Source of the DNA: Anaerolinea thermophila UNI-1
GTDB lineage: Bacteria; Chloroflexota; Anaerolineae; Anaerolineales; Anaerolineaceae
Length of the DNA stretch: 64,000 bases
Reading direction: 5' to 3'
Assembly: GCF_000199675.1 (NCBI RefSeq)
Contig: NC_014960.1
Location: forward strand, 930,001-994,000
A model generated the notes under the pieces. It searched no databases, was not told the origin of the DNA, and saw only the letters and a program-made list of their open reading frames with translations. Both the position numbers and the translations under genes were made by a program. The first letter of the stretch is position 1. The number at the start of each line of letters is the position of its first letter. Shown here piece by piece: positions 24,407-32,050 of this stretch.

Positions 24407-24850
24407 TCAGGGTTCTTTGACCGGTACACTGACTTCAATTTCGCCGCTTTTCTCGAATTTTAATTTCAGGTTGAGGGTATCCCCCGTTTTCAGGTCTTTT
24501 TTCAGATTCATGAGCATGATGTGCAATCCGCCCGGTTTCAGTTCCACCGTTTGCCCGGCGGGTATGGAGATTTTTTCCTGCGGTTCCATCTTCATGGTGC
24601 CGTCGTCCATCATTTGAGTCATGTGCAATTCGGTCATCATGGCGGCATCGCAGGATGCGCTGATTAGTGCGTCGTCTTCCTTGGTGGCATTCTCAATTTT
24701 CAGATAGATAGCACTGTTTCCACCTGCAACCCCCAGGCGCGCCCAGGGGTCTTGAATGGTAAGGTTGGACTGCCGGGAAGCGCATGCGCTCATCAGCAAG
24801 ATCACAGAGAGAAACAATCCCAGCCCAATTCTGTGTGCAATTTTCATCAT
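24407..24850 (-). CDS. PCu(A)C-family copper chaperone lipoprotein
   Basis: A 147-residue lipoprotein. The signal ends in a lipobox-like LMSAC. The mature part matches PCu(A)C/DUF461: DPWARLG, the HMTQMM and KMEP region, and GGLHIMLMNL, whose His and Met residues bind Cu(I). Such proteins deliver copper to cytochrome oxidase in aerobes; in a probable anaerobe it may serve copper storage or tolerance. Two adjacent ATG codons could start it; the first has the better AAAGG spacing. Confidence 0.9.
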   Translation of the reverse strand: MMKIAHRIGLGLFLSVILLMSACASRQSNLTIQDPWARLGVAGGNSAIYLKIENATKEDDALISASCDAAMMTELHMTQMMDDGTMKMEPQEKISIPAGQTVELKPGGLHIMLMNLKKDLKTGDTLNLKLKFEKSGEIEVSVPVKEP

Positions 24851-24950
24851 GAAATCAGCCTTTCTAAGTCTGCTTTTAGATGGTGTCTCTTTCATTTTAA
24901 TGGACATTAAAGGCACGTCAAGTTGTCCCGTACATTGTTGACCTTTTGTT

Positions 24951-24983
24951 AAAAATCCCCCCATCGGTCATACCGATGGGGGG
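24951..24983 (-). terminator. Strong terminator after the GYWKTH protein gene
   Basis: A perfect 12-bp stem, CCCCCCATCGGT (24957-24968) with ACCGATGGGGGG (24972-24983) and a three-base loop. On the minus strand it is followed by ATTTTT, a typical rho-independent terminator for the gene ending at 25007. Confidence 0.85.
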
Positions 24984-25006
24984 ATACAAGTGAATCCTTC
25001 TATAGC

Positions 25007-26500
25007 CTATTCAGAGCAATGTCCGGGTCCGATGTATCCATTGTTGTATTGATCCAGCGTGTAGGCGAGGCTGGTGAAGAGGGCTTTGAGGTCCTTGCTC
25101 TTGGCTACCTGAGCGGTGGTGTAGGTGTTGAAGAGATCTGTTGCCTTGTTGAACGCCATCTGTACCGCTGAGGAATTTGCTCCATTAAGGAAGTTCAGTT
25201 CGGCGGCAATGTACTGGTAAGCCAGGATGTAATAAGCATTGCCTGCAGGGGGTGTCCACAGGACCTGATAGTAGGTCTTGCCGCTCAGGAAGAAGGGGGT
25301 ATTTTCTCCCAGCAGAGCCCAGGTGTCGTCATATGGTGCCGGACCATACATGGAATGCGTTTTCCAGTAGCCGGGGGTCAGGGTGCAGCCGCCATAGCAG
25401 GGCACCGTCACAGCGATGGTGTGATCATCGTACAGGATAAGGTATTCAGTGCCATTCCCGTACAGGTCGGATACCAGTTTTACCTTGTTGACCACCTGAT
25501 ATTCTCCACAGGCTTCGTATGGTCCAATCCAGGCTTTGTAGGTGTAGGTGTAATCTTGACGGCACATGCTGAAGATTTCTGGGAGAATTGGATAACCGTT
25601 GGTATCCACTTCGTACACTGCCGCACACTGCCCGATCTCTTTGGTAGGTGCCCCAAAGGTTACAGGTGCCGTAGCGCTCCCGCCGCCCACCTTGCTGGCA
25701 CTATCCACACTGACGGTGGCGGTATTGGTACGGTTGGAGCCGTCCGGCAGATCCCGGCTGTAGGTGCAGGTAAGAGTTTGACCTTTTGCCAGGGAATAAG
25801 GGAAGGTGACACCGCATGAGACATCTGCGGCAAGAGATGGGGAGATGACATCGCTTACCCCGGTGAGGATGGCAGGATAGGTTGGATCGGGGTTGTAAAT
25901 GTTGATAACCCCTTCTACCTTCCAGTCTTTGTCGGTGGAACTGGCGTCAGCAGTGACGGTGTAAGTTACCTGATACGTCTGTCCGGGTGAAAGGGTCAGC
26001 GAAGTAACGTCTGCAGTTTTCTCCAGGTCCCAATCCCACTCGCGGGTGAAGGACGTCACTGCTGTTTTGCTCACTGCCACCTCGTAATCAAAACAAAACT
26101 CCACATGGCTGAGCTCGTACGGTTTCTTGGTGTTGGGATTGGTGGGAGAAACCAGCCCATTGTCGCCAAAGGACTCCGGAGAGTATGCATAGAGATTGGC
26201 ATTGTTTCCACCTTTGACGATGACTGCATCTATCCCGAAGGTCGAACTCCAATCCACATAGGTACCGTCGGTGGACCAGGTCACCGTGCCGGTGCCAATA
26301 GGATAGATGCCGCCAGTCGAGTCCTCAGGATAATCGAACTTGAGCCCATAGACATAGCCCAGGTCGGTGCAACGGGGATTGTCGTCTACCCAGATAGGCT
26401 CCACCGAAGCCGCCGTGGCGCTTGGAATCAATCCGCCCAGAAAGACGGTGAACATGCCCATCATCAGCAAAGATGTCAGTACTTTACGTGTGATATTCAT
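25007..26500 (-). CDS. Large secreted protein with CTPGYWKTH-type C-terminal domain
   Basis: A 497-residue exported protein. A signal peptide (MNITRKVLTSLLMMGMF, ending near SATAA) is followed by a beta-rich N-domain, a central Ig-like/DUF11-type region (SLTLSPGQTYQVTYTVTADAS, then KGQTLTCTYSRDLPDG, then NTATVSVDSAS) and a C-terminal helical domain that begins GGCTLTPGYWKTHS. This Cys-Thr-Pro-Gly-Tyr-Trp-Lys motif recurs in secreted proteins of Chloroflexota and Actinobacteria; its function is unknown to me. No sortase motif or anchor is seen, so it is probably released or wall-associated. AGGAGG is seven bases before the ATG chosen. Confidence 0.85.
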   Translation of the reverse strand: MNITRKVLTSLLMMGMFTVFLGGLIPSATAASVEPIWVDDNPRCTDLGYVYGLKFDYPEDSTGGIYPIGTGTVTWSTDGTYVDWSSTFGIDAVIVKGGNNANLYAYSPESFGDNGLVSPTNPNTKKPYELSHVEFCFDYEVAVSKTAVTSFTREWDWDLEKTADVTSLTLSPGQTYQVTYTVTADASSTDKDWKVEGVINIYNPDPTYPAILTGVSDVISPSLAADVSCGVTFPYSLAKGQTLTCTYSRDLPDGSNRTNTATVSVDSASKVGGGSATAPVTFGAPTKEIGQCAAVYEVDTNGYPILPEIFSMCRQDYTYTYKAWIGPYEACGEYQVVNKVKLVSDLYGNGTEYLILYDDHTIAVTVPCYGGCTLTPGYWKTHSMYGPAPYDDTWALLGENTPFFLSGKTYYQVLWTPPAGNAYYILAYQYIAAELNFLNGANSSAVQMAFNKATDLFNTYTTAQVAKSKDLKALFTSLAYTLDQYNNGYIGPGHCSE

Positions 26501-26832
26501 TTTAAACCTCCTGAAAGCAAAAGAACTTTGTCCGTTATTCTTGGTTAGAAAAACAGGTAAAAACGCCATATTGCCTTGAGAAATCACCCCCTTTCTTTCT
26601 GACAAGGTATCAGGCTGAGATGTGCAATTTCATTGGGTTTGGTTGAAAAAAGACCTGAATCCCCCTGTTTACTCTCTTTTTATTATAAGGTTTTTTCGTT
26701 TGTTTGCATTAAAAACAAGCATAATCATATGAAATTTGTCAAAAAATCCGCCTCAAAAGAAAGAAACAATCCCTTTCGGTGTTCTCAATCGCGGGTACAA
26801 TAGAAAAGAGTTATCACATCGGGAAGAGTTTT
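26501..26832. promoter_or_regulatory. 332-bp divergent intergenic region
   Basis: The longest gap in the window, between two divergent secreted-protein genes. It is AT-rich in the middle. On the minus strand TATAAT lies at 26687-26682, about 180 bases before the ATG, and TTGACA at 26742-26737. On the plus strand TACAAT (26796-26801) lies about 30 bases before the ATG at 26833. None has a fully convincing partner box. I see no RNA gene or open frame of note here. Confidence 0.45.
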
Positions 26833-29508
26833 ATGCCATTCAAACGTATCTGGATGATTGGACTGTTTACCCTGATCCTCATTTCTCTGCGAGTCTCGCT
26901 GACGCATGCTGAACCTGTTCGGCAATCTACCTCGTTGACCTTGCTCGCTCCCGCTGGATGCCCGGCTGGCGGTTGTGCGGCTGGACAGCGCCTGAGTTAC
27001 CGGCTGAACTTTGAAGTGGGGCAGTATGCGCCTTCAGCGAGCAATCCCAATGTGAAAGTTTGTGTGTATTTACCTGCCAACTGGCTGGACGCTTCTTCCG
27101 TGCAAATGGACACAACCGGCGGCTTTACCGGCATTTCCTATACCAATGTGACGTCTTCAGGGTGCGCTGAGGATACCCTGCCGCCAACGGGGTATGTTCT
27201 GGCTTCGGCGGTGCAAACCCAGATGAATGCGGGATACTTTTATGACACATTGAATTTCCATTTCCGCATTGCCCGCAGTGCGACTGCGCCTGGCAGTATC
27301 CTGATGCGCGTTTTTGAGGATACCACTGGCTCAGGCACATGGGTTCGCACCGGGCAGGCGTTTACTTCTCAGATGAGCGTGCTGGCATGGACGGGCTCAA
27401 CGGCATACATTGCCGCTTCGCCTTCTGCCTGTACCCAATTGCCCTGTTTTTTGAACAGCGAAGGCGATGCCGCTGGCGGAGTGGGAACGGGATTGCGCGA
27501 CGCTATTGACGCTCTCCCTGCGGGGGGACGCGTGGTGGTGCTGGGGACGGTAACGCTCAAGGGACAGGCAGTAACTTTGAACAAACCTCTTACCCTGGAA
27601 GGCGGAGCAAACGCCGTCCTTACGGGTGATGGGAGCGTTTGCAACAACCCTATGCTGGAGATCACCGCTGGCGCCACTTTGCGCGGCTTAACCCTCAACG
27701 ATGATCCCTGTACCTCTCCCAACCGCACTCTGATTTTGCTGAATACCTCCGATGCAGTGTTGATTGAGAGCAATGACTTGTTCAACGGCGCCGATGCCAT
27801 TTCGGTAGCAAACGTGGGTGGTTCTCTTACCGTGCGCTACAACCACATTACCGGCAATAGCGGTTATGCCCTCTACTGGGGGAGTACCAGTTCGGCGCCG
27901 CTGGTACTGGTGGCGAACAACCTGCACCAGAATCGCAGCGGCAGTGCCGTGGAGTGCGCTGCCGGAGCAACTGCGCCGGTTGCCAATCGCCTTGCCAACC
28001 ACAATTACTGGGGCGAGGGTGTTGTTCCCTCTGCAAACGACTCACATTGCACGCTCGATCCTGCCCGCCGCCTGGGTGCGCCGATTGCCCGCAACAGTAC
28101 CTCCGCCGGGGTGCGTGCCGCTCGTCTGACGGTCACGACGACGAAGACCTATCTCTTCGACAATCAAATTGCCCTCCAGCGCTCTTCCGACGGCAGTGAT
28201 GTGGATGTCTATGTGGTCAATCATGGGATGGACGTCCCCGCCAGCGTTCCTTCTTTCTCTGCCGGGGTGGGTAGTCCTAATCCCTGCGGTTATGCCTTCG
28301 ATGTCTTCCTTGCCGAAAATGCTTCACCTTCAGGAACGCTGGAACTTTCCTTCAAGTACAACCGCTCGGCGGCATGTATCGCGGTGATTGAGTCCACCCA
28401 GTATTGCGAACTTTCTGCAAATGCCAGCAAATATCCCTTATGGTGGCTGGATCCTGCCGGGGTGTTGACGGCGGGGTGGGATACCACCGGGCAAAACCCC
28501 GCAGGGAGCGGCGCGGGGGGTGTAAGCGGGCAAACCACCACCTGTGACATGGGGCAGGATGAAATCCGTGTGGCAATTGATACCAGCGGGAAGCCCTCGT
28601 TTAGCGAATTGGGATTTACCCCCTTCATGGTGGGCTTGCCCATTCCGGCTACTTTCCGCCTGCTGGCAAGCAATCAAACGGTGACGGTGCAATGGTCTAC
28701 CACCACCGAGGCAGACATCACCGGGTTCTATGTGCTTCGCTCGCTGTCTGCCACGGGTCCGTTTGATCCCATTACGGACCTTATTCCCCGTAAAGGCTCG
28801 GCGCTGAGCGGGAGCGATTATACCTTCGTGGATGGCGGGCGCACCAATGGGGTGATGAACTATTACCGCCTGAAGGTCATGCGCGCGGATGGCGGGTATG
28901 TGTATTCGGATATTCTCTCGATTGTCCCCAATACACCCACGCCAACGTTTACGCCTACCCGTACCCGTACCTGGACGCCCATACCCACTTTTACGGCGAC
29001 CTTCCGTCCGTTTCCTTCGCCTACCCGTGCTGCTACCACCCGCCCGGTGAATACCCCCACACGGGTGGCTTCACTTACTCCTACCCGCAGTGCTACGGCG
29101 ATCACAGGCACGCCGCGCACGCCAACACGCACGGCTACTCCCACCGCTGGCACGCCTGGTGCCCCAACGCCCACCATCGAAGGGTATTTGCCACCGGAGC
29201 AGGGAACACCGTTTCCCACTTCGGATGGCGGATATCTGCCCCCTGCAGAGCCTACCCTGAACCCTGGGGGGACCATTGAGGCAACCACTACTGCCACTGT
29301 GGAACTATCTGGTACACCGGCTTCGACGGAAGTGGAGACTACCATCACGCCATCCCCTACCGCCTCGCTGGAAGCCCCTGCTTCTGTTCGCAGTGCTTCG
29401 GATTGGATCAGTTTGGTGCTGGGTCTGCTCTTTGGCGGTTCGGTTGGGCTGGGCTTTTTGTGGTATTTATTCTTACGTAAAGAGCGTCAGGATCATTCGG
29501 ACGTATGA
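26833..29508 (+). CDS. Cell-surface beta-helix protein with Pro/Thr stalk and C-terminal anchor
   Basis: An 891-residue exported protein. Signal peptide at residues 1-28 (ending THAEP), a beta-sandwich region, then a parallel beta-helix stretch (about 230-400, with NKPLTLEGGANAVLTGDGS, SNDLFNGADAISV, VRYNHITGNSGYAL), a further beta domain, and a fibronectin-like segment (TTTEADITGFYVLRS). A long Pro/Thr stalk follows (about 700-830), then a hydrophobic helix and a basic tail (FLRKER). It probably projects from the membrane. Its TGA overlaps the dnaG ATG, an unusual coupling of a surface protein to primase. Confidence 0.85.
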   Translation: MPFKRIWMIGLFTLILISLRVSLTHAEPVRQSTSLTLLAPAGCPAGGCAAGQRLSYRLNFEVGQYAPSASNPNVKVCVYLPANWLDASSVQMDTTGGFTGISYTNVTSSGCAEDTLPPTGYVLASAVQTQMNAGYFYDTLNFHFRIARSATAPGSILMRVFEDTTGSGTWVRTGQAFTSQMSVLAWTGSTAYIAASPSACTQLPCFLNSEGDAAGGVGTGLRDAIDALPAGGRVVVLGTVTLKGQAVTLNKPLTLEGGANAVLTGDGSVCNNPMLEITAGATLRGLTLNDDPCTSPNRTLILLNTSDAVLIESNDLFNGADAISVANVGGSLTVRYNHITGNSGYALYWGSTSSAPLVLVANNLHQNRSGSAVECAAGATAPVANRLANHNYWGEGVVPSANDSHCTLDPARRLGAPIARNSTSAGVRAARLTVTTTKTYLFDNQIALQRSSDGSDVDVYVVNHGMDVPASVPSFSAGVGSPNPCGYAFDVFLAENASPSGTLELSFKYNRSAACIAVIESTQYCELSANASKYPLWWLDPAGVLTAGWDTTGQNPAGSGAGGVSGQTTTCDMGQDEIRVAIDTSGKPSFSELGFTPFMVGLPIPATFRLLASNQTVTVQWSTTTEADITGFYVLRSLSATGPFDPITDLIPRKGSALSGSDYTFVDGGRTNGVMNYYRLKVMRADGGYVYSDILSIVPNTPTPTFTPTRTRTWTPIPTFTATFRPFPSPTRAATTRPVNTPTRVASLTPTRSATAITGTPRTPTRTATPTAGTPGAPTPTIEGYLPPEQGTPFPTSDGGYLPPAEPTLNPGGTIEATTTATVELSGTPASTEVETTITPSPTASLEAPASVRSASDWISLVLGLLFGGSVGLGFLWYLFLRKERQDHSDV

Positions 29509-31403
29509 CCGCCATTGATGAGATTAAATCCCGTATTGACATCGTCGATCTGGTCAGCGAAACGGTGCAACTGCGCCGTGCGGGCAAGAATTACACGGGG
29601 TTTTGCCCGTTTCATCCCAATACGCGTACCCCTTCGTTTGTTGTCTTTCCAGAGACGGGCACCTGGCGTTGTTTTGGCGCCTGCAACGAGGGTGGGGATA
29701 TTTTTCGCTTCGTGATGAAAAAAGAGGGCTGGGATTTTTCCCAAGCCCTGCATTTCCTTGCTGAAAAAGCCGGGGTCAAACTGGAAGTGATGACTCCACA
29801 AAAAGAAGAAGAGCGTGAAGAATTTGAACGCTTGCGCGCTTTACTGGAAGAAGCAGTAACCTTTTACCGCTTTCATCTGCTGGAAACGCCGGCTGGCAAA
29901 CCCGCTCTGGAGTATCTTTATCACCGCGGTTTAACGCGCGCGACCATTGAAGCCTTTGGATTGGGTTATGCCCCCGAAGGCTGGGACAATGCCCTCAAGT
30001 ACTTTACCGGTAAGAAGTACTCGATAGACGATCTCCGTCAGGCGGGGTTGCTGAGCGAATCTGAGGAAGGGCGCGTCTTTGACCGCTTTCGCCACCGCAT
30101 CATGTTTCCCATTCGCGATGTTAACGGCAAGATGGCTGGCTTTGGCGCGCGCATTCTCAACCCGCAGGACATGCCCAAGTTCCTGAACTCGCCGCAAACG
30201 CCTCTGTTTGACAAAGGTAAATTGCTCTATGGGCTGGATCGGGCGCGTAAAGCCATTCGTCAAATGGATCAGGCGGTCATCGTTGAGGGTTATCTGGATG
30301 TCATTGCGCTCCACCAGGCGGGATTTGAAAATGCCGTTTCGCCCATGGGCACGGCTTTAACCGAAGATCAATTGCGCTTGCTCAAGCGCTTTACCCGCCG
30401 CATTGTGCTGGCGCTCGATCCGGATACAGCCGGTCAAAAAGCCACTCTGCGCGGGCTGGAAGTTGCCCGTCAGGCAATGGATCAGTCCACTGAGGTGGTG
30501 TTCGATGCGCGCGGGCTGTTACGCCATGAAGCCCGTTTGCAAGCCGATTTGCGGGTGGTCACCCTTCCGGAAGGCAAAGACCCCGATGATTTGGTGCTGA
30601 GTGACCCGGAAGCCTGGAAAACGCTGATTGCCAACGCTCGTCCTGTGGTGATTCATGTGATGGAGACCCTGGCGGCAGGGCAAAACCTGGACGATCCCAA
30701 GGTGAAGAGTGAGATTGCCGCGCAGGTCCTTCCTCTTATCGAAGATATTGGCAATCCCATTGAGCGTGAAGACTATCGCCAGCGTCTGGCTCGTCTCTTG
30801 CGGGTAGATGAGCGCGCCTTTGTCGGCATGAGTACGCCCAGAGCAGAGCGTACGCCAAGACGTCGAAGGGAGCCAGTCCCTGCAACGGCGAAGCCGCCTG
30901 TTCTCACCACCGTGCGCCCAACCCGGGCTCTTGAGGAACAAACCTTACGTTTGCTCTTGCATTTTCTTGAATTGCTTTCCGATCTGGATCGCTTCCTGCA
31001 ACAAAATCGGCTGGCGCGTTTGGGCGTGATGGACTTTGAGCAAGCCGATCACCAGCAACTGATGCGGGTGATTCTGGATGCGATGAATCAGGATGAGTAT
31101 GATGTGGACGAGTACGTCCGGCAGTTTACTCCTGAGTCTCTTCAGGAAAAATTGAGTGATTACCTGAAACCTTTGGGGGAGAAAGAAATTTCACCGCAGG
31201 AAGCCTTCGAGCAACTGGTACGCACCATTCTCCGATTGCGCGAACTCCACATTCGGGAAGTGCTCGATCAGTTGCGTTTTTTGTCTGCCGAGGGGCAAGG
31301 GGATAGTGACTTTCAAACTGGACTGCTTGAAAGCATGAAACAGTCTGCCGAGATTTTACGGTACATTCACTATGCTCAAAAACAACCCATGATTTTGCCC
31401 TGA
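29505..31403 (+). CDS. dnaG: DNA primase
   Basis: A 632-residue replicative primase which lays RNA primers at the fork. The N-terminal zinc motif (FCPFHPNTRTPSF, then WRCFGACNEGGDIFRFV) is present, followed by the catalytic core (KFLNSPQTPLFDKGKLLYGL) and the TOPRIM motif (VIVEGYLDVIALHQAG and VLALDPDTAG), then a helicase-binding C-terminal region. TOPRIM reads DPD where many primases have DGD; the Asp residues are kept. The ATG overlaps the preceding stop (ATGA). Confidence 0.97.
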   Translation: MTAIDEIKSRIDIVDLVSETVQLRRAGKNYTGFCPFHPNTRTPSFVVFPETGTWRCFGACNEGGDIFRFVMKKEGWDFSQALHFLAEKAGVKLEVMTPQKEEEREEFERLRALLEEAVTFYRFHLLETPAGKPALEYLYHRGLTRATIEAFGLGYAPEGWDNALKYFTGKKYSIDDLRQAGLLSESEEGRVFDRFRHRIMFPIRDVNGKMAGFGARILNPQDMPKFLNSPQTPLFDKGKLLYGLDRARKAIRQMDQAVIVEGYLDVIALHQAGFENAVSPMGTALTEDQLRLLKRFTRRIVLALDPDTAGQKATLRGLEVARQAMDQSTEVVFDARGLLRHEARLQADLRVVTLPEGKDPDDLVLSDPEAWKTLIANARPVVIHVMETLAAGQNLDDPKVKSEIAAQVLPLIEDIGNPIEREDYRQRLARLLRVDERAFVGMSTPRAERTPRRRREPVPATAKPPVLTTVRPTRALEEQTLRLLLHFLELLSDLDRFLQQNRLARLGVMDFEQADHQQLMRVILDAMNQDEYDVDEYVRQFTPESLQEKLSDYLKPLGEKEISPQEAFEQLVRTILRLRELHIREVLDQLRFLSAEGQGDSDFQTGLLESMKQSAEILRYIHYAQKQPMILP

Positions 31404-31441
31404 AATTCTCGCTACCTTTTCCCAATTGGCGTGTTTCCGCT

Positions 31442-31447
31442 TATAAT
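31442..31447 (+). promoter_or_regulatory. Candidate -10 box of the LysM gene
   Basis: TATAAT ends seven bases before the ATG at 31455, and no ribosome site intervenes, so a leaderless mRNA is likely. No good -35 box was found at the normal spacing. Confidence 0.5.
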
Positions 31448-31454
31448 CGAGCAC

Positions 31455-31991
31455 ATGCGCTTGCGCTTGTGGTTGATTTGTTTTTTTGTTGCCTGGGGAC
31501 TTGCTTTTTTAGCCATCCCGGTCAATGCTGAAGATCTGCAGCAGGGCATTATTACTGCTACCCCTCAGCCGGATGGATCGATTGTTCATGTGGTTCAGGA
31601 AGGGGAGACACTGGCGACGATTGCGGAAGCCTATGGGGTGAGCATGGCAGAAATTCGCGCTCTGAACGGCCTGGCGCCTACAGCCAATCTCATCTTCCCC
31701 GGTGAGCGTCTGATCATTCGCATTGCTCCCACGCCTACAGAAACCCCGACCATTACCCCAACTGTGCCGCGTCCCACGCGCACCCCCACGCCGGTCACTC
31801 CCACGCGTACTCCCGTACCCACGCGGACACCCGCACCTACGCTCACCCCCACCCCTACCCCTCACCCGGTGGTGCAGGCAGTCAATGGCTTTGTGGAGGC
31901 TAACCGCCGCCCGCTGTTAATTGGGATGGTAGTGACCTGCGCCGTGGGTTTGATCTGGACGCTTTGGGCAGGTTTCCGCCGCGAGGCGTAG
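31455..31991 (+). CDS. Single-LysM secreted protein with Pro/Thr linker and C-terminal helix
   Basis: A 178-residue protein: signal peptide (to about residue 24, VNAED), one LysM domain (VQEGETLATIAEAYGVSMAE through FPGERLIIRI), about 50 residues of Pro/Thr repeats, and a C-terminal transmembrane helix (LLIGMVVTCAVGLIWTLW) with a basic tail. LysM binds peptidoglycan or other N-acetylglucosamine polymers, so this may tether membrane and wall material. A longer frame starting eight codons upstream contains promoter DNA and was not used. Confidence 0.85.
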   Translation: MRLRLWLICFFVAWGLAFLAIPVNAEDLQQGIITATPQPDGSIVHVVQEGETLATIAEAYGVSMAEIRALNGLAPTANLIFPGERLIIRIAPTPTETPTITPTVPRPTRTPTPVTPTRTPVPTRTPAPTLTPTPTPHPVVQAVNGFVEANRRPLLIGMVVTCAVGLIWTLWAGFRREA

Positions 31992-32014
31992 CGCCCTCAT
32001 TTCTTTCCCTCTGG

Positions 32015-32020
32015 TATAAT
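32015..32020 (+). promoter_or_regulatory. Extended -10 box of glyQS
   Basis: TGGTATAAT, an extended -10 form, lies 31 bases before the glyQS ATG. A GGAGCAGG ribosome site follows. Confidence 0.55.
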
Positions 32021-32050
32021 CCTGGTGCAATTTTTTGATGTGGAGCAGGC

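Noticed and set aside
28920..29200. Short repeats resembling a repeat array
   Set aside because: They encode the Pro/Thr stalk in frame; units are irregular with no spacers, so this is not a CRISPR array. I saw no CRISPR elsewhere.
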